A stretch of 64,000 nucleotides of DNA, taken from assembly GCF_014836945.1 (NCBI RefSeq), contig NZ_JACSPX010000002.1:113969-177968 (forward strand), written 5' to 3'. Source of the DNA: Microbacterium commune (GTDB taxonomy: Bacteria; Actinomycetota; Actinomycetes; Actinomycetales; Microbacteriaceae). Shown here one piece after another: positions 1-8,555 of this stretch; the first letter of the stretch is position 1, and each line of letters opens with the position of its first letter. The notes below the pieces were generated by a model. That model saw only the letters and a list, made by a program, of their open reading frames with translations. It was not told the DNA's origin and did no database searches. The translations under genes were made by a program, and so were the position numbers.

Positions 1-822
1 CGCCTCGGCGGGACCGGCCGCGGCGGCCAGGGCATCCGGGTCGTCGGTCGACCGGCCCGTGAGGGCGCTCAGCCCGTCGAGCAGCGCCCGCGTCGTCGGG
101 GTGAGTCGGATCGGCCAGCGGGTGCGCCCGATCGCTGCCACCGCCTCGGCGAGCCGCGTCACCGCGTTGTCGTCGTGATAGCGGCTGCCGTGCCCGGCAC
201 GCCCCTTCGCGACCAGCCGCAGCCAGAGCATCGCCTTCTCCCCCACCTGAAGCAGATAGGCGCGGTGATCGTCGACGGTGATCGAATATCCGCCGACCTC
301 GCTGATCGCCTCGGTGGCGCCGGCGAACCAGTCCGGACGCTCCTGCACGACGAGGGCCGAGCCCTCGACGCCGCCGTTCTCCTCGTCGGCGAAGAACGCG
401 AGGATCAGGTCGCGCTCGGGCTGCTCGCCGGCCCGCAGGATGTCTGCGACCGCGGTGAGGATCATCGCGTTCATGTTCTTCATGTCGACGGCGCCGCGCC
501 CCCACAGCATCCCGTCGCGCACCAGACCCTCGAACGGGTCGACGCTCCAGTCGGCGGCGACAGCCGGGACGACATCGAGGTGCCCGTGCACGACCAGCGC
601 CGGACGCTCGGGATCGCGGCCGCGCACGCGTGCCATGACGTTGGTGCGCCGCTCGATCGGCTCGTAGTACTCCGGTTCGAGGCCCAGATCGGTCAGGTAC
701 GCGCCGACGTACTCGGCTGCCTCGCGCTCGCCGTTCGCCCGGCCTCCCCCGTAGTTCGAGGTGTCGATGCGGATCAGGTCGCGGGCGATGCGGACGACTT
801 CGGGCAGCTCAGACTCGGGCAT
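1..822 (-). CDS. M20 family zinc peptidase (dipeptidase/ArgE-DapE type), 3' end outside window
   Basis: Reading the minus strand from the ATG at 822 gives 274 codons that stay open to the window edge, so the C-terminus is missing. The protein carries the M20 signature. HGHLDVVP supplies a zinc-binding His and Asp around residue 100, GRGAVDMKN follows about 30 residues later with the bridging Asp, and FFADEENGG supplies the catalytic base Glu. M20 enzymes hydrolyse peptides or N-acylated amino acids in the cytoplasm. The substrate cannot be told from sequence. It is divergent from the tRNA-Leu gene, about 100 bases away. Family call is firm; DapE, ArgE or general dipeptidase remain open. Confidence 0.88.
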   Translation of the reverse strand, partial: MPESELPEVVRIARDLIRIDTSNYGGGRANGEREAAEYVGAYLTDLGLEPEYYEPIERRTNVMARVRGRDPERPALVVHGHLDVVPAVAADWSVDPFEGLVRDGMLWGRGAVDMKNMNAMILTAVADILRAGEQPERDLILAFFADEENGGVEGSALVVQERPDWFAGATEAISEVGGYSITVDDHRAYLLQVGEKAMLWLRLVAKGRAGHGSRYHDDNAVTRLAEAVAAIGRTRWPIRLTPTTRALLDGLSALTGRSTDDPDALAAAAGPAEA

Positions 823-925
823 GTGCCCAGGCTACCCAACCCGGGTGGCGCGCCCGGGAGTCGGGCTGGTTCGAACAGGTGCGCGGGGCGTGCTAGAGTC
901 GATCTTCGTTCGGCAGCGAACATCT

Positions 926-1010
926 GCGCGGGTGGCGGAATAGGTAGACGCGCTAGCTTGAGGTGCTAGTGCCCGCATAGGGCGTGGGGGTTCAAGTCCC
1001 CCCTCGCGCA
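926..1010 (+). tRNA. tRNA-Leu(GAG)
   Basis: An 85-base class II tRNA. The 7-bp acceptor stem pairs GCGCGGG with CTCGCGC (one G-U), followed by discriminator A. The anticodon arm has stem CTAGC/GCTAG and loop TTGAGGT, giving anticodon GAG. The long variable arm after it is typical of leucine tRNA, and the T arm contains the TTCAAGT loop. It reads CUC and CUU codons. Only CA of the CCA tail follows in the DNA, so the tail is probably completed after transcription. Confidence 0.95.
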
Positions 1011-1016
1011 CAGAAC

Positions 1017-1053
1017 GAAGAAGACCCGGGTCCTGAGGATCCGGGTCTTCTTC
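1017..1053. terminator. Hairpin terminator between tRNA-Leu and the glycosyltransferase
   Basis: A perfect 13-bp inverted repeat (GAAGAAGACCCGG and its complement) encloses an 11-base centre that can pair further. It sits between convergent transcripts, 6 bases after the tRNA-Leu and 4 bases before the end of the glycosyltransferase gene. It can therefore end transcription from both sides. The A/T ends of the stem supply short T runs on either strand. Confidence 0.8.
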
Positions 1054-1056
1054 GTC

Positions 1057-1776
1057 TCAGCTCCGCTCCCGCAGACGCCGCCAGCGGTACGGCGGGAAGT
1101 CCTCCGGCCAGTGCATCCGCACGGTGCGGAATCCGCGCCTCACCCGGCGGCGGAAGCCGCGACCCCGCCACAGCGGACGCATCGAGATGCCCATCCGTCC
1201 TCCCCTGATCCGACCGATGCGCCCCACCTCGCCGAGGTGGTAGGACAGGTCGAGGTCGTCGTGGGTCTCGGCATCGTGGCGGTGCACGTCGGCGCGGACC
1301 GCGCGCCAGGCATCCGTCCGCATCGCCAGACTCGAGCCGAACAGCGGACGATGTCCGAGCGCCGCGCCGGCGGCGGCCGTGTACGCGCCGAGGTAGACCT
1401 CCGCCGTCCAGCGTAGGGCACGCGGTCCGTCGATGAATCGCGCACCGCCGGTCGCCGCGACGGTCGCCGTCGAGGACAACGACGCCACTGCGTCGTGCAC
1501 CCACGTCGGCGGCGGCACGCAGTCGGCGTCCAGGCGGAGGATGAGGTCTCCGGCGGCTTCGTCGTACCCGGCTGCAGCCGCGGCAGGGATGCCGATCTCG
1601 GGACACGTCACCACACGCGCGCCGGCGGACGCGGCGATCGCCGCCGACGCATCCGAGGATGCATTGTCGACGACGATCACCTCATCGGCCGGTCGCGTCT
1701 GCTCGCGCAGGGCGTCGAGACAGCGCGTCAGCAGCTCCGCGTCATCCCGCACCGGGATGACGACCGACACTCGCAA
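1057..1776 (-). CDS. Family 2 glycosyltransferase
   Basis: A 239-residue GT-A fold transferase. The N-terminus (SVVIPVRDD) is the nucleotide-sugar binding start of GT2 enzymes. VDNASSD follows near residue 37, and the metal-binding DxD motif is D83-A-D85 in LRLDADC. No membrane segments are evident, so it is probably cytoplasmic or membrane-associated by its basic C-terminus. The annotated start is TTG at 1776; a GTG at 1770 would remove only two residues and is equally possible. Donor and acceptor sugars are unknown. It lies just downstream of the SRPBCC gene (6-base gap), so the two may be cotranscribed. Confidence 0.85.
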   Translation of the reverse strand: MRVSVVIPVRDDAELLTRCLDALREQTRPADEVIVVDNASSDASAAIAASAGARVVTCPEIGIPAAAAAGYDEAAGDLILRLDADCVPPPTWVHDAVASLSSTATVAATGGARFIDGPRALRWTAEVYLGAYTAAAGAALGHRPLFGSSLAMRTDAWRAVRADVHRHDAETHDDLDLSYHLGEVGRIGRIRGGRMGISMRPLWRGRGFRRRVRRGFRTVRMHWPEDFPPYRWRRLRERS

Positions 1777-1782
1777 CGACGC

Positions 1783-2244
1783 TCAGGCTTCGACGTCGCC
1801 GCGCCACGCGCCGGTCTCGCCGCCCCGGCCCTCGATGAACTTCTTGAAGTTGTCGAGATCCTTCTTGACCGCGTGCGAACCGGCACCGACCAGTGCGCCC
1901 ACCTTCTCGAGCAGACCCTGCGGGTCCCAGTCGATCTGCGCGGTCACTCGCGTGGTGCGGTCGTCGAGCTTGTGGAAGGTGACGACACCGGCGTGCTCGG
2001 TCTCGCCGCCCACGCTGCGCCAGGCGACGCGCTCATCGGGGTGCTGCTCGGTGATCTCGGCGTCGAACTCGCGCTGCGCACCGCCGACCTTGACGACCCA
2101 GTGGTTGTGCGTGTCATCGATCTGGGTGATCGAGACGACCTCGTCGAGGAAGTGCGGGAAGCTCTCGAACTGCGTCCACTGGTTGTAGGCGACGGTCACG
2201 GGGACGTTCACGTCGACGGTCTCGATGATCTGGGGCATCTTCAA
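1783..2244 (-). CDS. SRPBCC (START-like) family protein
   Basis: A 153-residue protein with the START/Bet v1-like cavity fold pattern. It has an N-terminal strand with VDVNVPVTVAYNQW, a central FPHFLDEV segment, and the pair VGGETEHAGVVTFHKLDD and DWDP typical of polyketide cyclase/COQ10-like proteins of actinobacteria. Such proteins bind hydrophobic ligands or act as cyclase-like or stress proteins; no reaction can be assigned. The ATG is preceded by GAGGAG six bases upstream, which supports the start. Confidence 0.8.
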   Translation of the reverse strand: MKMPQIIETVDVNVPVTVAYNQWTQFESFPHFLDEVVSITQIDDTHNHWVVKVGGAQREFDAEITEQHPDERVAWRSVGGETEHAGVVTFHKLDDRTTRVTAQIDWDPQGLLEKVGALVGAGSHAVKKDLDNFKKFIEGRGGETGAWRGDVEA

Positions 2245-2331
2245 CTCCTCGCTTCGGGGATGGACCTCCCAGTGAGCCCGATCAGCGGGCGGCGCGGGAG
2301 GGGGTTGACGGCAGGGCCCGCGAGGGTCGAC

Positions 2332-3417
2332 TCAGACCGCGCCGACGCCGAAGACGAGCCCCAGCGCGTAGGTGATCGCCGCCGCGCCCACGCCGATCGC
2401 CAGCTGGCGCAGGGCGCGCTTGAGGGGCGGCCCGCCGGAGAGGATGCCCACCATCGCGCCGGTGGCGAGCAGGGCGATCCCGACCAGCACGAGAGCGACG
2501 ATGATCGCCGTCGTGCCGCTGAGGCCGAAGATCCACGGCAGCACGGGGATTATCGCCCCGGAGGAGAACAGCAGGAAGCTCGAGATCGCCGCGGCCCAGT
2601 CGCTGCCGATCACCTCGTGGTCGGCGTGCGTTCCGATCGGTCCTGTCGAGTCGCGGCGGATGCCCGCCTGCGCGGCCTGCACGACGCGCTGCGCGCGGAT
2701 CAGCGACTCGTCCTGACCCATGCCGCGCGCGCGGTAGACGAGGGCCAGTTCGTTCGCGTCGATGTCGAGGTCGCCCGCGTTCGCATCGGCATCGCTGTTC
2801 TCCTCGGTGGATGCCAGCAGCTCGCGCTGCGATCTGACGGAGACGAACTCGCCGGCACCCATCGAGAGGGCACCCGCCAGGAGTCCGGCGATTCCGCTGA
2901 AGAGCACGAACGGGCCGCTCACGCCGGTGGCGCCGATGCCGAGCACCAGCGCGAGGTTGGAGACGAGACCGTCGTTCGCGCCGAACACGGCCGCGCGGAA
3001 CGAGCCCGACAGTCGTCGGCGTCCGCGCGCGGCGAGCCCGCGGACCACCTCGTGGTGCACCTTCTCGTCGGCGCGCATCGCGGCCGTCGCGAACCTCTCG
3101 GTGTCGTACGGCGATCGGGCTTCGGCGCTCTGCGCGAGGGCGAGCACGAAGATCGATCCGAAGCGCGAGGCCATCCAGCCGAGCATCCGCGAGCGCAGGC
3201 CGGCCCTCGGCAGCCTCTGCGGCTCTCCCCCGAGAAGGTCGAGCCAGTGCTGCTCGTGACGGCGCTCCGCGTCGGCGAGCGAGAGCAGGATCTCGCGCTC
3301 CTCTCCGTGGCGACGTGCAGCGAGGTTCGTGTAGACGGCGCCTTCGGCGCGCTCTTCGACCAGATAGCGTGCCCACTGCCGGCGATCGGCGGGGGTGGGC
3401 TGTGCGGGCGCGTTCAT
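2332..3417 (-). CDS. VIT1/CCC1 family metal transporter with N-terminal ferritin-like domain
   Basis: 361 residues. The first ~150 residues form a rubrerythrin/ferritin-like helical region with Glu/His patterns such as EEREILLSLADAERRHEQHW, expected to bind iron. The rest is the VIT1/CCC1 membrane domain, containing FGANDGLVSNLALVLG and AGALSMGAGEFVSVRSQ and about five hydrophobic segments. The family moves Fe2+ or Mn2+ out of the cytoplasm. The open frame extends further upstream, but the ATG at 3417 has GGAGG just before it and begins the conserved region. Transported metal is inferred from family. Confidence 0.85.
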   Translation of the reverse strand: MNAPAQPTPADRRQWARYLVEERAEGAVYTNLAARRHGEEREILLSLADAERRHEQHWLDLLGGEPQRLPRAGLRSRMLGWMASRFGSIFVLALAQSAEARSPYDTERFATAAMRADEKVHHEVVRGLAARGRRRLSGSFRAAVFGANDGLVSNLALVLGIGATGVSGPFVLFSGIAGLLAGALSMGAGEFVSVRSQRELLASTEENSDADANAGDLDIDANELALVYRARGMGQDESLIRAQRVVQAAQAGIRRDSTGPIGTHADHEVIGSDWAAAISSFLLFSSGAIIPVLPWIFGLSGTTAIIVALVLVGIALLATGAMVGILSGGPPLKRALRQLAIGVGAAAITYALGLVFGVGAV

Positions 3418-3523
3418 GCATCCTCCGTGCTGTGGGGAACAGTCAACGGTATCGACGGCCACGCGCAGGAACCGCGTCAGGACAGCGATTGACAGGATTT
3501 CGGATGCCCGAAGCGCAGGCCGC

Positions 3524-5266
3524 TCAGGAGCGCACGCGCTTGCGCAGCACGTCGATCCGTGACTGCAGCTGAGTGACGGTCGCCTGCGCGACGGCGGGTC
3601 CGCCGCACACGCGCCGCAGCTCGGCATGCACCGCACCGTGCGGCTCGCCGGTCTGCCTGGCGTACAGGCCGACCAGGCTGTTGAGCAGCTGCCGCTGCTC
3701 GCGCAGGGTGCGGTGCAGCGGCGCCGGCAGGGTCGACTCCTGCTCGGGAGGAGCCGCCGCCTCACGCGCCTGGCGCAGCTTGCTCTGCCGAGCCTGACGC
3801 TGCATGAGGAGGTCGTGCACGTGCTCGGGCTCGAGCAGCCCAGGAAGCCCGATGAACTCCTCCTCCTCCGGGGTGCCGGGTTCGGCCAGCTGGCCGAAGT
3901 CCTTGCCGTCGAAGACGACGCGGTCGAAGTGCGCGAGCGAGGAGATCGCCTGGTAGCTGAACTCCTGCGTCAGGGCATCCGACGCATCGTCCTCGCGATT
4001 GGCGCTCTCCAGGAGCGAGTCCTCGAGGCCGTCGTCGTCCTTGGTCTGACGGTCCAACGCGTGATCGCGCTGCTTCTCCATCTCGTTCGCGAGCGTCATC
4101 AGCACGGGGACGTTCGGCAGGAACACGCTCGCCGCCTCACCACGCCGGCGGGCGCGCACGAAGCGCCCGATCGCCTGCGCGAAGAACAGCGGCGTCGAGG
4201 ATGAGGTCGCGTACACGCCCACCGCGAGTCGGGGCACGTCCACACCCTCCGACACCATGCGCACCGCGACCATCCACCGCCGGTCGTCGGCGCTGAAGCG
4301 CTCGATCCGCTCCGACGCCGATGCGTCGTCGCTGAGCACGACGGTGGGCTGCTGCCCGGTGATGCTGTGCAGGATCTTCGCGTAGGCGCGGGCCACGGTC
4401 TGGTCCGTGGCGAGCACCAGCCCGCCGGCGTCGGGAACGTGGTGGCGGATCTCGGAGAGGCGCCGGTCGGCGGCGCGCAGCACCGCGGGCATCCACTCCC
4501 CCTCCGGGTCCAGCGCCGTGCGCCAGGCCTGCGAGGTGACGTCCTTGGTGTTGTCCTGGCCGAGGTGCGCCTCGAGCTCGTCGCCGGCGCTCGTGCGCCA
4601 GCGCATCTTCCCGGAGTACATGTGGAAGAGCACGGGGCGCACGACGCCGTCTTCCAGGGCGCGCCCGTAGCCGTAGGCGTAGTCGGTGCTGGAGACCCGT
4701 GCTCCCGATTCGTCGGGCAGGTACTCGACGAACGGGATCGGCGCGGTGTCGCTGCGGAAGGGCGTGCCCGAGAGCAGCAGCCGCCGCTTCGCCGGACCGT
4801 AGGCGTCGCGGATCGCGTCGCCCCAGCTCAGCGCGTCACCGCCGTGGTGCACCTCGTCGAGGATCACGAGCGTGTTCGCGTCTTCGGTCAGATGGCGGTG
4901 CACCGACGACTTCGCGGCGACCTGCGCATAGGTCACGACCACTCCGTGGTACTGCCGCGACGGCACCCAATGACTGTTGCGGAATCGCGGGTCGAGGCGG
5001 ATGTGCACCCGCGCGGCGGCATCAGCCCACTGCGTCTTCAGGTGCTCGGTGGGCGCGACGACGATGATCCGGTTCACCTCGCCCATGCGCAGCAGCTCGA
5101 CCGCCAGCGTCAGGGCGAAGGTGGTCTTTCCGGCGCCGGGGGTCGCGGCGACGAGAAAATCGCGCTGATCGGCCTGGAAGTACTGCTCGAGCGCCTCGCG
5201 CTGCCATGCTCTCAGCTTGTCGGCGGTACCCCACGGCGCGCGCTGAGGAAAGGACGGAGAGAGCAT
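3524..5266 (-). CDS. Superfamily 2 DEAD/DEAH-box helicase
   Basis: 580 residues. Walker A is ATPGAGKTT (residues 41-49), the Walker B/DExH box is DEVH at 137-140, followed by LLLSGTPFRSD (motif III), and the C-terminal RecA domain ends in the arginine-finger motif QAIGRFVRARR. The organisation matches SSL2/type III restriction-like ATP-dependent helicases that are common as single genes in actinobacteria. No nuclease domain is visible. The long upstream frame is a shadow of the SGNH gene on the other strand. The chosen ATG lies 7 bases after a TATCGT -10 box (5274-5279), indicating a leaderless mRNA and fixing the start. Confidence 0.85.
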   Translation of the reverse strand: MLSPSFPQRAPWGTADKLRAWQREALEQYFQADQRDFLVAATPGAGKTTFALTLAVELLRMGEVNRIIVVAPTEHLKTQWADAAARVHIRLDPRFRNSHWVPSRQYHGVVVTYAQVAAKSSVHRHLTEDANTLVILDEVHHGGDALSWGDAIRDAYGPAKRRLLLSGTPFRSDTAPIPFVEYLPDESGARVSSTDYAYGYGRALEDGVVRPVLFHMYSGKMRWRTSAGDELEAHLGQDNTKDVTSQAWRTALDPEGEWMPAVLRAADRRLSEIRHHVPDAGGLVLATDQTVARAYAKILHSITGQQPTVVLSDDASASERIERFSADDRRWMVAVRMVSEGVDVPRLAVGVYATSSSTPLFFAQAIGRFVRARRRGEAASVFLPNVPVLMTLANEMEKQRDHALDRQTKDDDGLEDSLLESANREDDASDALTQEFSYQAISSLAHFDRVVFDGKDFGQLAEPGTPEEEEFIGLPGLLEPEHVHDLLMQRQARQSKLRQAREAAAPPEQESTLPAPLHRTLREQRQLLNSLVGLYARQTGEPHGAVHAELRRVCGGPAVAQATVTQLQSRIDVLRKRVRS

Positions 5267-5371
5267 CGCATCTACGATAATCCAGCCCGCCGACAGTTCG
5301 GTTCGAGGCCGGGGGTAGGCTCGGATGCTGTGCTCGGGGCGCCCCCGGCACTTCCTGTCGAAGGAGAGACG

Positions 5372-6199
5372 ATGCTCGATCAGGATTCGACGCGCACCCC
5401 GTACGTCGCCAACCAGGGTCCGCATCCGTGGCGACGATTCGTCGCGGTCGGCGACTCGTTCACCGAGGGCATCGGCGATCCGGACCACCGCGCGCCGGGC
5501 GGTCACCGGGGCTGGGCCGATCGGGTCGCGGAGGTGCTGTCCCAGGACGTCGACGACTTCGCGTACGCGAACCTCGCCGTGCGCGGCAAGCTCATCGCCC
5601 AGATCGCCGCGGAGCAGATCGAGCCGGCTGTCGCCCTGAAGCCCGACCTCGTGTCGATCTGCGCCGGAGGAAACGACGTGATCCGTCCGCGCACCGACCC
5701 CGACGACATCGCCGCTCAGCTCGAACGCGCCGTCGAGCGCTTGGCCTCCACCGGCGCCGCTGTCGTGCTGTTCACCGGCATCGACACGCAGTTCACACCC
5801 GTGTTCCGGCCGTTCCGCGGCAAGGTCGCGATCTACAACGAGAACGTGCGCTCGATCGCCGAGCGCCACGACTGCATCGTGGCCGATCAGTGGGCGCTGA
5901 AGGTGATCCAGGACACCCGGTTCTTCGCCGACGACCGGCTGCACCTGAACGCGCTCGGCCATCACGAGGTCGCGCGCATGGTGCTGCGTGCGCTGAACGT
6001 GCCGAACGCCCTGCAGCCGATGCAGCCGGATCCGATGCCGGTGCGCACCTGGCGCGAGGCGCGCACCGAAGACATCGGCTGGGCACGCGAGCACCTCGTG
6101 CCGTGGGTGCTGCGGCGTCTGCGGCACCAGTCGTCTGGAGACACCATCGCCGCGAAGCGTCCCGACGCGATGCCGTACCTGCGCCGCGACCTCGACTGA
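5372..6199 (+). CDS. SGNH/GDSL-type esterase/lipase
   Basis: 275 residues with the SGNH hydrolase blocks in order. GDSFTEG (residues 27-33) carries the nucleophile Ser29, NLAVRGK gives the oxyanion Gly, CAGGNDV gives the Asn, and DRLHLNALGHH carries the catalytic Asp-His pair. No signal peptide is present, so the enzyme is cytoplasmic. These enzymes hydrolyse esters or acyl groups; the natural substrate is not evident. AAGGAGAG lies four bases upstream of the ATG, a conventional Shine-Dalgarno site. The gene converges with the SpoU methyltransferase gene, leaving a 15-base gap. Confidence 0.88.
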   Translation: MLDQDSTRTPYVANQGPHPWRRFVAVGDSFTEGIGDPDHRAPGGHRGWADRVAEVLSQDVDDFAYANLAVRGKLIAQIAAEQIEPAVALKPDLVSICAGGNDVIRPRTDPDDIAAQLERAVERLASTGAAVVLFTGIDTQFTPVFRPFRGKVAIYNENVRSIAERHDCIVADQWALKVIQDTRFFADDRLHLNALGHHEVARMVLRALNVPNALQPMQPDPMPVRTWREARTEDIGWAREHLVPWVLRRLRHQSSGDTIAAKRPDAMPYLRRDLD

Positions 6200-6214
6200 G
6201 GGCGGGTCCGCTGC

Positions 6215-7024
6215 TCAGCGCGTCGCGTAGAACGCCACCGCCGACGCCGCTGCGACGTTGAGCGAGTCCACCCCTCCCATCATCGGGATCGTCACCCGTC
6301 GATCCAGCAGACGGTCGGTCTCGGGCCGGATGCCGTCGCCCTCGGTGCCGAAGATCAGCGCGAGCCGCTCGGGTGACTGCGCCACGAGATCGTCGAGCGT
6401 GATCGCGCCGTGTCCCAGGGTCATCCCGGCGACGAGGTACCCGGCTGAGCGCAGGTCGTCGATGCCGTCGGGCCAGCGGTCGATCCGCGTCCACGGCACC
6501 TGGAACACGGTGCCCATCGACACGCGCACCGCACGGCGATAGAGCGGGTCGGCGCAGGTGGGGCTGACGAGCACCGCGTCGACGCCGAGTGCCGCGGCGG
6601 ATCGGAAGATCGCCCCGACGTTGGTGTGGTCGGTGAGCCCCTCCAGGACGGCGATCCGCGAGCGCTCCGTGTCGATCTGCGACAGCAGGTGCTGCAGGCG
6701 TGCCGGCTCGGGCCGGTGCATGGCCGCCATGACCCCACGGTGCACCGCGAATCCGGTGAGCTGCTCGGCGACCTCGTCGGTCACGACGTACACGGGCACG
6801 TCGCGCTGCCCGAGCAGTTCGGCGACGGCATCCGTCCACTTCTGCTGCGTCAGCATCGACCGGGGGCGGTGCCCCGCCTGCAGAGCGCGCTCGATGACCT
6901 TCGCCGATTCGGCGATGTACAGCCCGCCGGCCGGCTCGCGCACCCGGCGCAGGGCCGTGTCGGTGAGCGAGCGGTAGTCGTCGAGCACCGGGTCGTGCGC
7001 GTCGCGGAGGTGATGCAGCTGCAT
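6215..7024 (-). CDS. TrmH/SpoU family RNA methyltransferase
   Basis: 269 residues. An N-terminal substrate-binding part (GGLYIAESAKVIERAL) precedes the SPOUT domain with motif 1 VLEGLTDHTNVGAIFRSAAA, motif 2 LIFGTEGDGI and motif 3 IPMMGGVDSLNVAAA. Family members transfer a methyl group from S-adenosylmethionine to the 2'-O of rRNA or tRNA nucleotides. The target site is not predictable here. A CAGCAT hexamer lies six bases before the ATG (7031-7036), which fits a leaderless transcript. The gene is divergent from the sirtuin gene. Confidence 0.9.
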   Translation of the reverse strand: MQLHHLRDAHDPVLDDYRSLTDTALRRVREPAGGLYIAESAKVIERALQAGHRPRSMLTQQKWTDAVAELLGQRDVPVYVVTDEVAEQLTGFAVHRGVMAAMHRPEPARLQHLLSQIDTERSRIAVLEGLTDHTNVGAIFRSAAALGVDAVLVSPTCADPLYRRAVRVSMGTVFQVPWTRIDRWPDGIDDLRSAGYLVAGMTLGHGAITLDDLVAQSPERLALIFGTEGDGIRPETDRLLDRRVTIPMMGGVDSLNVAAASAVAFYATR

Positions 7025-7084
7025 CCGTCCATGCTGTCAGGTCGAGACGGCCCCGACGCGCCGTCCTCCGCATAGACTTTCGGG

Positions 7085-7933
7085 GTGCAGTCGCTCGAGC
7101 TCTCGGACACCGCCTCCGACGCCGTCGAGCGCACGGTCGGGCTGCTGCAGGACCGGCCGTTCGCCGTGCTGACCGGCGCGGGTGTCTCGACCGATTCCGG
7201 CATTCCCGCGTACCGCGGCGCGGGCGCACCACCGCGCTCGACCCCGATGACCATCCGGACGTATCTCTCCGATGAGGCCGCGCGTCGGCGGTACTGGCTC
7301 GGCGGTCATCTCGGCTATCGTGCCTTCACCGCGCCCGACCCGAACGGCGGCCACCGTGCCCTCGCGGCGCTGGAGCGCGCTGGCGCGGCGACCGGGGTCG
7401 TCACCCAGAACGTCGACGGACTGCACCTGCGCGCCGGCAGCCGCCGCGTGATCGAGCTGCACGGCACCATGCACCGTACACTCTGCCTGCACTGCGGGCA
7501 GGTGTACGACCGCCGGGCGATCGCCGAGCGCATCGAGCAGCTCAACCCGTGGGTCCTCGTTCCTGAGAACATCGTGCTGAACCCCGACGGCGACGTGTCG
7601 CCGGAGAGCACAGCAGGATTCGTCATCCCCACCTGCGAGATCTGCGGCGGGATGCTGAAGCCCGACGTGGTGTACTTCGGCGAGTTCGTGCCGACCGCGC
7701 GCTTCGCGCTCGCGGAATCGCTCGTGCACGCCTCGGCCGCGCTCGTCGTGGCAGGCACATCTCTCACGGTGAACTCCGGCATCCGCGTGATCGAGCGCGC
7801 ACGACGGCGCGACATGCCGATCGTGATCGTCAATCACGAGCCGACGAGGGCGGATGCCTGGGCCGACGAGGTCATCGAGGGCGGCACGACCGAGGTGCTC
7901 ACCGCGCTCGCCGCCCGTCTCGGAGCTCTCTGA
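7085..7933 (+). CDS. Sir2-family NAD-dependent protein deacylase
   Basis: 282 residues. The NAD-binding GAGVSTDSGIP motif is at 31-41, TQNVDGLH follows near 113, the catalytic His is in ELHGTMH, and four zinc-binding cysteines lie in LCLHC and CEIC. PDVVYFGE and AGTSLTVNSG complete the family signature. Sirtuins remove acetyl or other acyl groups from lysines using NAD+. The GTG start at 7085 is supported by a TAGACT -10 box ending six bases upstream, meaning transcription and translation probably begin at the same base. Confidence 0.92.
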   Translation: MQSLELSDTASDAVERTVGLLQDRPFAVLTGAGVSTDSGIPAYRGAGAPPRSTPMTIRTYLSDEAARRRYWLGGHLGYRAFTAPDPNGGHRALAALERAGAATGVVTQNVDGLHLRAGSRRVIELHGTMHRTLCLHCGQVYDRRAIAERIEQLNPWVLVPENIVLNPDGDVSPESTAGFVIPTCEICGGMLKPDVVYFGEFVPTARFALAESLVHASAALVVAGTSLTVNSGIRVIERARRRDMPIVIVNHEPTRADAWADEVIEGGTTEVLTALAARLGAL

Positions 7934-7968
7934 GCGGTGCACATCGGGGCGTCGCCTAGGCTCGAGTG

Positions 7969-8553
7969 GTGACCCTGCTGACACTCGTACGCCACGGACA
8001 GACCGACTGGAACCTCGCTCGCCGCATCCAGGGCACGACCGACATCCCGCTCAACGAGACCGGGCGCGACGATGCCCGCAGAGCCGCCGCCGCCCTCGCC
8101 GACGAGCGGTACGACGCGATCTATGCGAGTCCGCTGGTGCGCGCGCAGCAGACGGCTGAGATCATCGCCGACGAGCTCGGCCTCGGCTCGCCGGCGCTCA
8201 CTCGCGGGCTGCGCGAGCGCACCTTCGGCGAGGGCGAGGGCATGCTCGTCGAGGACTACCTGAAGACGTGGAGTGACTGGACCTCGGCCGTCCCCGGGGC
8301 GGAGACCCTCGAGGAGGTGCGTGAGCGCGCGCTGGACTCGCTCGAGCGGATCGTCCGCGCCTCGCGTCGACGGTCGGCACCGCGCGCGGAGTCGATCATC
8401 GTGGTCAGCCACGGCGGAGTCATCCGCTCGCTGCTCATGCACGTGTCTGGCGGGTCGCTGCCCCGGGTGGGCGATTCCCTGCACAACGGCTCGGTGCACC
8501 GCTTCGTCGCCGAGCCCGGCACGCTGCGCCTCCTCGAGACGATCCCGGTCTGA
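7969..8553 (+). CDS. Histidine phosphatase family protein (phosphoglycerate mutase-like)
   Basis: 194 residues. The phosphohistidine motif LVRHGQTDWN is at the N-terminus, with supporting residues in ASPLVRAQQTAE, GLRERTFGEGEGM and the second catalytic His in VVSHGGVIRSLL. The branch includes phosphatases such as CobC/PhoE and cofactor-dependent mutases; the short length favours a phosphatase. Two adjacent GTG codons (7966 and 7969) could start translation. A TAGGCT -10 box ends at 7962, so only the GTG at 7969 has leaderless spacing, and it is chosen. The gene abuts the convergent lyase gene with a 2-base gap. Confidence 0.9.
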   Translation: MTLLTLVRHGQTDWNLARRIQGTTDIPLNETGRDDARRAAAALADERYDAIYASPLVRAQQTAEIIADELGLGSPALTRGLRERTFGEGEGMLVEDYLKTWSDWTSAVPGAETLEEVRERALDSLERIVRASRRRSAPRAESIIVVSHGGVIRSLLMHVSGGSLPRVGDSLHNGSVHRFVAEPGTLRLLETIPV

Positions 8554-8555
8554 GT

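Noticed and set aside
1495..3492. Long rightward open frame of about 665 codons
   Set aside because: It lies opposite the glycosyltransferase, SRPBCC and VIT1 genes, which have clear families. Its Arg/Asp/Val-rich translation is the usual antisense shadow in GC-rich DNA.
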